From Myxococcales bacterium (GTDB lineage Bacteria > Myxococcota_A > Polyangia > Polyangiales > Polyangiaceae): 64,000 nt of DNA. The stretch spans positions 434,001 through 498,000 of the forward strand of contig JADJCA010000029.1 in NCBI GenBank assembly GCA_016703425.1. The letters are read 5' to 3'. Below, one piece after another: positions 8,827-16,070 of this stretch. The position numbers were made by a program, and so were the translations under genes. Position 1 is the stretch's first letter. Every line of letters begins with the position of its first letter. The notes under the pieces are model-generated. The model was not told the origin of the DNA. It was given only the letters and a program-made list of their open reading frames with translations, and made no database searches.

Positions 8827-8858
8827 AGCGGTATGCCAGAAGCGGTAGATCAGAAGCG
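8826..8858 (+). repeat. 14-bp imperfect tandem repeat between two genes
   Basis: The spacer is built from a unit beginning AAGCGGTA and ending in CAG at 8826-8839 and 8840-8853 (11 of 14 bases equal), then a partial third copy AAGCG running into the next ATG. It fills the whole intergenic space. Confidence 0.5.
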
Positions 8859-9569
8859 ATGACGCCCGCGTCCCTCGAGCATGCCATCGCGAGACTCTAC
8901 GAAACCTTCGCGAATTACCGAGCCTCAGCCGTTGAAGGGTGCCCCTGTTGCGTGTCGCCGGAGCAGCGCGCGCGATTGACCAGCAAGCGCCTTCGCGAGC
9001 TCGAGGAAGGCGATCTCGGTAGCTACGTCTTCAGCGCCCTGAACACGTGGGGCACGCTGACCGACTTCAAGCACTTCTTGCCTCGGATCCTTGAGCTCAA
9101 AGCGCACGGGTCCTTGTGGGTTGACCTTCAGATCATCTACGGAAAGTTCGTCCAAGAGGGCCCCTGGCTCCCCGCCGAGCGGGCGGCCCTCGAGGCGTTC
9201 ACCGGCGCGCTCCTCGCCTCTGCCGTCGCGGGGCGGGCGCGCGCCCGTGTCCGCGACATCGTGGAGAGCGCAGGCATCGCGCGCATGGATTTGGCGCCCA
9301 TGCTCGACACGATGCTCGATAGGGGTGACGACCCTGCGACGTCGGCGACCCTTCTGGCGGACCTCGTGCTCGACGAAGCGGCCGCTCTCAGCGCTGGGAC
9401 GCACGGTTGGATCTTCTGGAAGGACGATGAGGATCGCCTCTACCAGAAGTGGTTTCTGTCGGGCTCCGTGCGGACGCGGCTGATGGAGGCCTTCGAGGCC
9501 GACCCGAACCATGCGAACGCGGGGCAGTGGGCCAGCGCCAGCGACATCCTCGAGGCCCTCGGCGGATGA
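8859..9569 (+). CDS. Hypothetical cytoplasmic protein with CPCC motif
   Basis: A 236-residue soluble protein without signal peptide or membrane helix. A CPCC motif sits at residues 28-31, the only Cys cluster, and could bind metal or act in redox. The rest is mainly helical, with WGTLTDFKHFLPRILEL near residue 65 and a conserved-looking WIFWKDDED segment near 187. No family is recognised. A perfect palindrome covers its stop codon. Confidence 0.62.
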   Translation: MTPASLEHAIARLYETFANYRASAVEGCPCCVSPEQRARLTSKRLRELEEGDLGSYVFSALNTWGTLTDFKHFLPRILELKAHGSLWVDLQIIYGKFVQEGPWLPAERAALEAFTGALLASAVAGRARARVRDIVESAGIARMDLAPMLDTMLDRGDDPATSATLLADLVLDEAAALSAGTHGWIFWKDDEDRLYQKWFLSGSVRTRLMEAFEADPNHANAGQWASASDILEALGG

Positions 9570-9586
9570 CGCGATGGATCGCGTCA
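9567..9586. terminator. Perfect 9-bp-arm palindrome overlapping a stop codon
   Basis: TGACGCGAT and ATCGCGTCA are exact inverted arms around GG. The first TGA of the arm is the stop codon of the upstream gene. It could end transcription (no T-run) or be an operator for the M28 peptidase gene about 90 bases downstream. Confidence 0.4.
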
Positions 9587-9678
9587 CCAATGATCGGCGA
9601 ACGCACCCGTCCGTGGTGACCGGTAAACGCGCGACTCTTCGCCGCATTCCGTGGCACGGGCGGTGCTGACGAGAAGGC

Positions 9679-11394
9679 GTGAAGAACCTCCGCCTCCTCC
9701 TCGCTGCGTCCGCCGTTGCCTGCACCGTCACGCTGGCCGCCTTCGGGGTCGGCTGTCAGGGGGGCGCGCCGGACGACGCCGCCGAAGCGCAAGGCGCCCT
9801 CGCGCCCGCCGCCAGCGGCCTCAAGGTGACGCTCGATGACCTCGCGACCTTTGGCGAAAAGCGCGTCGGTACGCCCGCTGGCAAGAAGGCTGCAGACTAC
9901 ATCATGGACCGCATGAAGCGGGCCGAGCTTCGCAACGTGCACTTCGAAGAGTTCAACTTCCCGATGCACGTCGCCGACCCGACGAAAGCGTCTCTCGCCG
10001 TCAGCAAAGGCGGCGCGCCGGAGCCGCCCGTGGCCTTCGACATCTTCGAGGGCTCTGGTGCCGGCGACGTGCGCGACTCGGAGCTCGTCTACGTCGGCTC
10101 CGCGAAGCCAGAGGACCTTCGCGGCAAGGAGCTTCGCGGCAAGATCGCGCTCGTCAAGCGCGACTCCAAGTATCACCGCTCGTCGCAATACCGGAACGTC
10201 TCTCAAGCGGGCGCCGTCGCCATGCTCTACGCGTCGGCCGTGCCCCAGAACCAGATCCAGATCGGCTCCATCCGTCACGCGTGGGAGGCCATGGGACCGA
10301 TTCCCGCCATCACCATCGGCAAAGACGACGGCGAAAGGCTCCAAAAGAGCGTCGGCGAGGGCAACGTTCGCGCGAGCCTCAAGGTCGACGCGCGCGTCGC
10401 GCGCGGCACCGGTCGCAACGTCGTCGGCGTGGTGCCAGGAAAGAACTACGGAAAGAAGGACGCGAGCGGTAAGAGCCTCGATCGGCAGATCGTCATCGGC
10501 GCGCACTACGACACCTGGTACGTGGGCTCCGTCGACAACGGCTGCGGCGTGGCGGCGCTCCTGTACTTCGCGGGCAAGCGGGGGCAGACCGACGGTCGCT
10601 TCGACAACACGATCGTGTTTGTGGCTTACGACGGTGAAGAGGTCGCGCTCTACGGCGGCTACGACTACCTGCGCAAGCACCAAGACGACGGGATGCTCGC
10701 CGTCGTGAACTTTGAAATGCCGGCCGCTGAGACCGATCTAAAGAACGGCGGCATCACGACGCTCTTCGGTGGTGTCGCCTCCAGCGAGGTGCCCATCATG
10801 GACCTGGCGCTCCGCGAGTCGCGAACGGCGGGCCTCTTCGACACGTTCACCGTGTGGCTGTCGCTCGACAAGATCCAGCAGATGTTCGGCGGCATCATTC
10901 CCACCGACATCCAAGGCGCCTACCGGAGCGGCATCCCGACGGTGAGCACGGCGTCAGACTCACCCTGGTACCACACGCGCCTCGATACACCCGACAAGGT
11001 CGACGCGGACTTCCTCGCGCGCGGCGTCAAATCCTTCGACAAGGCCGTTCAGATCTTCGCGACCTCGTCGCCCGACAAGTTCGAGGGGCGCGACCCGACG
11101 CTGTGGGGCGCCGACTTGCGGCTGCCGATTGCGACCAGCACGGAGGTCTTGGCTGAGGTCCAGCTCACCGACCCGCAAGGCAACATCCTCATCGGCAAGG
11201 ACGTCACGGCCACGTTCTTCTGCGACGACTTCTTCGCCGCCCCGGACGTCGTCGCGAAGACCGACGCCACGGGACACGCGCGGTTCTCGTTCGCGCGCGA
11301 GCTTCAGAGCTGCGCGGGCCGCCGTTGGGTTCACGTCTCCGCTGGCGGCGACTACCCGCTCGTGGAGAAGGTCATCGCGGTGCCGTCGCGTTGA
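9679..11394 (+). CDS. M28-family metallopeptidase with PA insert, secreted
   Basis: A 571-residue zinc aminopeptidase of family M28. A signal peptide (residues 1-26) ends at G-V-G-C, a weak lipobox. A protease-associated domain lies at about 130-215 (LRGKIALVKRD). The catalytic domain has GAHYDTW with H276 and D278, DNG with D286, YDGEEVALYG with E320 and E321, E346 in NFEM, and a late H in SPWYHTRLDTPDKVD, giving the expected two-zinc ligand set with Glu at the fourth position. About 100 C-terminal residues form an extra beta-rich part. It should release N-terminal residues from peptides outside the cytoplasm. The start is GTG at 9679, with GAGAAGG close upstream. Confidence 0.87.
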   Translation: MKNLRLLLAASAVACTVTLAAFGVGCQGGAPDDAAEAQGALAPAASGLKVTLDDLATFGEKRVGTPAGKKAADYIMDRMKRAELRNVHFEEFNFPMHVADPTKASLAVSKGGAPEPPVAFDIFEGSGAGDVRDSELVYVGSAKPEDLRGKELRGKIALVKRDSKYHRSSQYRNVSQAGAVAMLYASAVPQNQIQIGSIRHAWEAMGPIPAITIGKDDGERLQKSVGEGNVRASLKVDARVARGTGRNVVGVVPGKNYGKKDASGKSLDRQIVIGAHYDTWYVGSVDNGCGVAALLYFAGKRGQTDGRFDNTIVFVAYDGEEVALYGGYDYLRKHQDDGMLAVVNFEMPAAETDLKNGGITTLFGGVASSEVPIMDLALRESRTAGLFDTFTVWLSLDKIQQMFGGIIPTDIQGAYRSGIPTVSTASDSPWYHTRLDTPDKVDADFLARGVKSFDKAVQIFATSSPDKFEGRDPTLWGADLRLPIATSTEVLAEVQLTDPQGNILIGKDVTATFFCDDFFAAPDVVAKTDATGHARFSFARELQSCAGRRWVHVSAGGDYPLVEKVIAVPSR

Positions 11395-11427
11395 GGGGCG
11401 CGTCCTGCGCTGGCGCGGCCGCGCCCC
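11395..11427. terminator. Hairpin after the M28 peptidase gene
   Basis: GGGGCGCG/CGCGCCCC, a perfect 8-bp stem with a 17-base loop, begins 1 base after the stop codon. It is one of two hairpins in the 92-base convergent gap. Confidence 0.45.
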
Positions 11428-11436
11428 AAGATGGAA

Positions 11437-11466
11437 GCGGGCGCCCGACCGAAGCCGGACGCCCGC
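11437..11466. terminator. Bidirectional hairpin between convergent genes
   Basis: GCGGGCGCCCG and CGGACGCCCGC pair over 11 bp with one mismatch around an 8-base loop. It lies between the M28 gene and the convergent lipoprotein gene and could end both transcripts. Confidence 0.55.
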
Positions 11467-11486
11467 CGAATCTCCGTGCCCGGTCT

Positions 11487-12494
11487 CTACTGGCACTTCT
11501 CTTGGAAGCGGCCCACGAACAGGCCCCGACCGTCGTCGGCGACGTAGCCGTCGCTGATGAAGCCCGTGAGGCCGCCTGCGTTGCGCGGATCACGCGTGCC
11601 CCAGAGGCCGCGGAAGCCGTCGTCCGAGTAGCCGCCGCCGAGGAGGCCGCGGAAGTCGCCGGAGCGATCGATGTATTTACCAAAGAAGACGTCCTTGTCG
11701 GCCTTCTTCGAGTGACCGTAGATGCCGCGGATGTGGCCGAGCGTCACGCCGTGATCGCCGACGACGCGGCCGTGGAACTTGCCGAGGTTCGCCTTCAAGC
11801 GGTGCCACTTGCCGAAGAGAAAGCCGCTGGCGCAGCCGACCTTGTCTTCGAAGCCGAGGTACGAGACGCCGTTGTAGCCGTCGTCGGCGCGGGCGATACC
11901 GCCCACCTGCGTCTCAAGCGTCGAGACGTCGATGTCGGTCGTGACCTTTGCGGTCTTGAAGTGCACAAGCGTCGAGGCGCCTTCAGGGATGTGCACCGTG
12001 ACGAGCATGCCATCGACGTGCGGCAGCGTATGGGAGACGAAGCTCACCTCGCGCAAGCTCGTTCGCGGCTCCAGGTGATCCTTCGCGTCGAAGCGCAGCG
12101 TGCGCGCGACGCCGATGGCGCCGCGGTCGACCGACACGCTGCCGGAGAAATCGGCGGGCGTGGGCTCGGGAGCGTTCTGGGCGCCGGCGGCGGGAGGCAT
12201 GTGACCCCAGATGAGCGCGACGCGATACGTGCGGCCGCGCGGGTTCGCGAGGCGGCTCTTCGCGATCGTGTCCTCTTCGTCGGCGCCTTCGTCGGCGAGG
12301 GGAGCTGTCTCGTCGATCTGCTTGTCCCCAAAGGCGCTCGCTTCGGCGTTGCGCGTCATCGCCCCGTCGTTCGCTTCGAGGGCCGCGGAGATGCTGTCGA
12401 TCTCGTCTTGGTTGGCTTCTGCGGAGCCGCTGCACCCGGTAGCGAACGTGGCGGCGACGGCGGCGATGGCGACGAACGTAAGATGGCGGTGCAT
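11487..12494 (-). CDS. Hypothetical lipoprotein with Gly/Phe/Tyr repeats
   Basis: A 335-residue lipoprotein. AAGGAG lies 9 bases before the ATG at 12494, and the signal peptide ends at FATGCSG. An acidic linker precedes a domain of about 120 residues that begins at VALIWGHMPP. The C-terminal 110 residues contain imperfect repeats around G-x-F-R-G-L-x-G and D-D-G, with many Gly, Tyr and Phe, suggesting stacked beta strands. Family unknown. The gene is convergent with the M28 peptidase. Confidence 0.7.
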   Translation of the reverse strand: MHRHLTFVAIAAVAATFATGCSGSAEANQDEIDSISAALEANDGAMTRNAEASAFGDKQIDETAPLADEGADEEDTIAKSRLANPRGRTYRVALIWGHMPPAAGAQNAPEPTPADFSGSVSVDRGAIGVARTLRFDAKDHLEPRTSLREVSFVSHTLPHVDGMLVTVHIPEGASTLVHFKTAKVTTDIDVSTLETQVGGIARADDGYNGVSYLGFEDKVGCASGFLFGKWHRLKANLGKFHGRVVGDHGVTLGHIRGIYGHSKKADKDVFFGKYIDRSGDFRGLLGGGYSDDGFRGLWGTRDPRNAGGLTGFISDGYVADDGRGLFVGRFQEKCQ

Positions 12495-12668
12495 GGCGGC
12501 GTGGCTCCTTGGCGGGCGGGTTGTGCCTGCGTGATGGGAGCTAGTGCACGGGCCGGGCCAGGCCAAGGGCAGGGAAAAACGCGAGCTTACGCCCGCCCGC
12601 AGGCGCCTCCGGCGAGTTCACTGGACGCGGCTGCGTTCAGGGTTTGTGGCTGCGCGGTCACGCCCAGG

Positions 12669-13040
12669 TCACTTCGGCGAAGCGGCGTTGGGCGGCGCTG
12701 CGCCTGGTGTGCGCGACGGGGCCACGACGGGCTCGTGCGCCGGCGGCGGCAAACCGTAGGGGGGAGCGACGGTCTCGACGTTCGGTGTTCCCGCATCGGG
12801 GGGCGGCCTCGACGGTGGCGCTCCGTACAACATCGCGTGCCCCGCGCAGCCCATCGCCGTCGCCGCCATCGCCACGAGCAGCACGGGGCCTAAGACCGGC
12901 GTCGCGCCCCGCTCGGTCTGCGGCATCGGGACCAGCGTCTGATCGAGATCGTTAGGCAGCGCCGCTCGGCAAAACGGACAGCGCTCATCGGCGCAGCGAA
13001 CGTGGCGATAGCACGCGGGGCAGGGAACGAGCGGGGACAT
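12669..13040 (-). CDS. Zinc-ribbon protein with one membrane helix and Pro-rich tail
   Basis: A 123-residue protein. CPAC at residues 7-10 and CPFC at 21-24 form a four-Cys zinc ribbon, with extra C16 between them. A membrane helix follows at about 47-65 (VLGPVLLVAMAATAMGC), then LYGAPP and a Pro/Ala-rich tail. The arrangement of ribbon, helix and Y-G-x-P-P repeats recurs in myxobacterial small proteins of unknown role. Confidence 0.68.
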   Translation of the reverse strand: MSPLVPCPACYRHVRCADERCPFCRAALPNDLDQTLVPMPQTERGATPVLGPVLLVAMAATAMGCAGHAMLYGAPPSRPPPDAGTPNVETVAPPYGLPPPAHEPVVAPSRTPGAAPPNAASPK

Positions 13041-13092
13041 GACCGACGAGGGTAGGAGAACGCCGCTCGCGTGTCTCCTTCGCTCCCAAAGG

Positions 13093-13503
13093 CTAACGCT
13101 CTCGCTCGTGCAGCCACCAAGCGAGCGAAGCGATCCCCAGCCGCTGCCCGAGACTTCTTCGGCCCGGTGGCGCCCCAGCGCGGACGGCGCGTGCCATGAG
13201 ACGGTGCGAGTGCGTTTGGAGCAGGTTGCGCAGCACCTGTTTGGTGGCGTCGTCGACGGGACCCGCGATGATGAGCGTTGGCCGACGGTTCTCCTTCACG
13301 ATGCGAATCGTTGCTTCCGCAACCTTTCCTCGACGGACCGCGTCCGCGACGTCGTTGACGAGCGCTTGTGGCACGTGACCTCGATAGAGGAGCACCCGAC
13401 CGCGGCGCACCGAGAGAGCCGCGACTTCATTGGCGCGTCGCAAGGCAAGGAACGCGAGGGCCGCTAGCAGCGCGACGACGAAGAGCAGCGCGTGGTTCGT
13501 CAC
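13093..13503 (-). CDS. DUF3634-type membrane protein
   Basis: A 136-residue protein with one N-terminal membrane helix (ALLFVVALLAALAFLAL), then LRRANEVAALSVRRGRV, a VPQALVNDVADAVRR segment and ATIRIVKE, the pattern of family DUF3634. Function unknown. The GTG at 13503 lies 7 bases after the stop codon of the upstream gene, so the two are translated in series. Confidence 0.72.
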   Translation of the reverse strand: MTNHALLFVVALLAALAFLALRRANEVAALSVRRGRVLLYRGHVPQALVNDVADAVRRGKVAEATIRIVKENRRPTLIIAGPVDDATKQVLRNLLQTHSHRLMARAVRAGAPPGRRSLGQRLGIASLAWWLHERER

Positions 13504-13510
13504 GGTCTTG

Positions 13511-13870
13511 TTAATCTGCCTTGATCGCGTCGGCGATTCTGAAGATGGGCAGGTAGAGGCCGAGCGCGCATAACGCCAGGCCCGCGACCGCCATCGCAAA
13601 AGCCCCGATGATAAAGGCGCGCCGCGTCGCCAGCGGAACCTTCGTGCGAAGTGCCATCGCGAGTGCTGCGGCACCAGGGAGCGCCATGGCTCCGGGAAAC
13701 CAAAACGAGGTCGCGAGGCGAGTCAGGAGCGGCACGTTTGCCCCACCAAGGTCTTGAAAGATGGAGCCGAAGGAGCGACCGATGACGGGAAACGCCAAGA
13801 GCGCGACGAGGTTGGTTCCCGCCACCAAGGCCGCAATCCAGTCGAGCGCCGTGAGCGGTTGCTCCTCCAC
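13511..13870 (-). CDS. Hypothetical four-helix membrane protein
   Basis: A 119-residue protein made almost entirely of hydrophobic segments: about residues 8-30, 45-70, 80-105 and a final short one ending IFRIADAIKAD. No motif is recognised. The start is GTG with GGAGG inside the first codons; a TATCCT hexamer 12 bases upstream may be the -10. It forms an operon with the DUF3634 gene. Confidence 0.62.
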   Translation of the reverse strand: MEEQPLTALDWIAALVAGTNLVALLAFPVIGRSFGSIFQDLGGANVPLLTRLATSFWFPGAMALPGAAALAMALRTKVPLATRRAFIIGAFAMAVAGLALCALGLYLPIFRIADAIKAD

Positions 13871-13902
13871 GAGCGGGCGAGGATACCTCCGTTGCGCAGG
13901 GC

Positions 13903-14337
13903 CTAAGCGCGCTCTTTTGCGCCGGGAGTGCAGACCCCGGCGACGGCCTCCGCGCTCTTCCCAAGCAGGACTGACGCCGGACGATACTCATCCCCTCGCT
14001 TCACGAAGAGCGCGCCGGTCTTCAGATAAGCACACCCGACGATGTCGTTCTGATGCCACTCGTCGCCCCAGCGAACATCGATGGCGAACGGCAAATAGCC
14101 TCCCCCGTGCTTGTCCGCGGTGGTGGTGGCCTGCGTGACGCGAACGCGGCGCTCGCGCGGTGGCATGCGCGCGCGCGTGAAACGGCCCGCGTCCTTCTCT
14201 TTCTCGGCCAGTGGTTTCAAGAGGCCTTCTTCTACCCGCTGCTTGGCGGTCGCCGCCGGCGATTCATCGGCCGAGGCGAGCGACGGGACGAGAGAGAGAC
14301 CGAGGGCGCACAGCCAAAGCGATTTTGCCGAAGACAT
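13903..14337 (-). CDS. Hypothetical secreted protein
   Basis: A 144-residue protein with a Sec signal peptide (SLWLCALGLSLVPSLASA, cut near residue 22). The mature part is charged, with a basic centre (RMPPRERRVRVTQ) and two Cys that may pair. No family is recognised. Its first 74 bases overlap the end of the DUF2306 gene in another frame, so the chosen ATG at 14337 rests on the signal peptide. Confidence 0.58.
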   Translation of the reverse strand: MSSAKSLWLCALGLSLVPSLASADESPAATAKQRVEEGLLKPLAEKEKDAGRFTRARMPPRERRVRVTQATTTADKHGGGYLPFAIDVRWGDEWHQNDIVGCAYLKTGALFVKRGDEYRPASVLLGKSAEAVAGVCTPGAKERA

Positions 14338-14980
14338 GACCCATCCTTTTCGATGCGTTCGAGAGGGGAGACGACGAAGACAAGAGCTCGGCGGCCGCTG
14401 CGCTGACGAGGACCGGCCCCCACAGCGCGACCACGTAGGCGACCCCGGGTGACATGCCTGCCGCGTCGAGGCCAATGAGGAGCGCGCGCGATGTCACCGC
14501 CACGCTCATCTGTGCGAACACATGCAGCATCGCGCGACGGTGTCTCACCAGGTCACGGCGTCGGGCTGCCAGCACGCCTCTCGTCATGAACCACGCGACA
14601 ATCGCGCCGGAGAGGAGGAAGCCCGCCGACACGAAGGCGCCGCCCTTCGCGTCGAACGCGAGCACGGCGCCCGATGGGACGAGAGCGAAGAGGACTACGA
14701 CGCCCGCGAGGCGCCCGAGCCACCGGTGAAGCGCGGCGCGGCGCTGCAGGGTTCGTGTCGCAAGCGCGATGCACAGCGGGAACGCGAGCGCGGCCGCCGC
14801 GACATGCACGCGGAGGGACACGAGCCACAGCGCTTCGAAGCGCACGGGGAGCTTCTCGATGACAAAGGGAGGGAGCTCTTCGAAGTTGAAGTACGCCGAG
14901 CTGGAGGCGCTGATCAGCGCCGAGCCCAGCGCCATCGCCAGCAGGAAGAGGGCGCGGGGCGCACGCGCGAGGTGTCGCAC
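14264..14980 (-). CDS. DUF2306-type membrane protein
   Basis: A 238-residue membrane protein with about six helices. Features of the DUF2306 family are seen: a first periplasmic loop (AYFNFEELPPFVIEKLP), helix 2 with LRVHVAAAALAFPLC, then H-R-W-L-G-R, and VRHRRAMLHVF. The last 25 residues (after LSSSSPLSN) overlap the next gene and are charged, which is unusual. Function of the family is unknown. Confidence 0.72.
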   Translation of the reverse strand: MRHLARAPRALFLLAMALGSALISASSSAYFNFEELPPFVIEKLPVRFEALWLVSLRVHVAAAALAFPLCIALATRTLQRRAALHRWLGRLAGVVVLFALVPSGAVLAFDAKGGAFVSAGFLLSGAIVAWFMTRGVLAARRRDLVRHRRAMLHVFAQMSVAVTSRALLIGLDAAGMSPGVAYVVALWGPVLVSAAAAELLSSSSPLSNASKRMGHVFGKIALAVRPRSLSRPVARLGR

Positions 14981-15021
14981 GACCTATGGACGCGCCAGCC
15001 ACCAGAAAGTTTGGGTGTTAG

Positions 15022-15045
15022 GGCGACGAACTGAAGTTTGTCGCC
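15022..15045. terminator. Ten-bp hairpin downstream of the CorA gene
   Basis: GGCGACGAAC and GTTTGTCGCC pair over 10 bp (one G-T) around a 4-base loop. It begins 2 bases past the stop of the minus-strand CorA gene. No T-run follows, but the stem is strong and well placed for termination. Confidence 0.5.
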
Positions 15046-15047
15046 GG

Positions 15048-15965
15048 CTACATCCACCCGCGCCGCTTGAACGCGTACAGCGGAATGAGCGCGCTCACCA
15101 CGATGAGCGCAAGAGCCATGGGATAACCGAGGGGCCAAGCGAGCTCGGGCATGGAACGGAAGTTCATGCCGTAGATGCCGGCCACGACCACTGGCGGCAC
15201 GCCCACCACCGAGGCGATGGTCAGAGTCTTGACGACCTCGTTCTGCTCGAAGCTGATGAAGCCCAGCGTGGCGTCGAGCAAAAACTGCAAGTTGGAGGAG
15301 ACTCGCGCCTCGTATTCCATGAGCGATGTGATGTCGGTTCGGACCGCCCTCATGCGACCCGTGTTGACCGGCGGTGCGCCCGGGAGACTAGACTCGGTGA
15401 CGAACGAGGCGATGCGACCGACGCCGAGGAGCGCATCACGGATTTGCGATGTCCGATGGGCCGTTCGGCCGATCTGCTGGAGCGCCGCGCGGAGTCCGTC
15501 GCTCTTGTCGCTGCGCGCCCTGAAGATGGAACGCGTGAGCTCGTCCGATGTGTTGCCGGCGTGCTCGAGGGCGTCGGCGGCGCCATCGACGATGGTCTCG
15601 AAGATGCGTAGAAACGCGGCCTCCGCGCTCGCCACGCCAACCTTCGAGCACTCGGCCCGCGCCTCGTCGAGGGAGCCTGTGGCCGTGAAGCGCACCGTGA
15701 GCAATCGGCGCGCCGAGAGGACAAAGCCTACCGGAGCGAGGGCGAGCTCTTCGTCGTTGCTGCGCTGCACGAGCGGCGTTGAAACATAGAAGGCCCCATC
15801 CTCGAAGCCGAGACGGCTCGATGACTCGATTTCGCTGACGTCGTGTTTCGTGGGCACGCGGAGGCCGGTCGCCTCACGCACGCGCGCCACCTCCTCCGGC
15901 GTGGGGTCGAAGAGGTCGATCCACGTAGCGTCCGCGAGCACGTCACTGGGCTGCGTGGTGATCAT
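15048..15965 (-). CDS. CorA-family magnesium/divalent metal transporter
   Basis: A 305-residue CorA-type channel. Residues 1-235 form the cytoplasmic funnel, with conserved-type helices such as MRAVRTDITSLMEYEARVSSN. Helix 1 starts near 245 and ends at the signature Y-G-M-N-F (G266, M267, N268), followed by the usual periplasmic loop and helix 2 at 280-300, then a basic KRRGWM end. Pentameric transporters of this family take up Mg2+ or Co2+. A TAGACT hexamer (plus strand 15975-15980) lies 9 bases before the ATG and may be the -10 of a short-leader promoter. Confidence 0.9.
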   Translation of the reverse strand: MITTQPSDVLADATWIDLFDPTPEEVARVREATGLRVPTKHDVSEIESSSRLGFEDGAFYVSTPLVQRSNDEELALAPVGFVLSARRLLTVRFTATGSLDEARAECSKVGVASAEAAFLRIFETIVDGAADALEHAGNTSDELTRSIFRARSDKSDGLRAALQQIGRTAHRTSQIRDALLGVGRIASFVTESSLPGAPPVNTGRMRAVRTDITSLMEYEARVSSNLQFLLDATLGFISFEQNEVVKTLTIASVVGVPPVVVAGIYGMNFRSMPELAWPLGYPMALALIVVSALIPLYAFKRRGWM

Positions 15966-16070
15966 CAGCCGCGGAGTCTACCCGGGGCGAGAATCCGGCC
16001 GAGCGTCGAACTTAGAAACTTGCTGGCCCTTCCGGGCACTCGGCCCAGGGCAAGCCAGGCCGTCGGGCCG

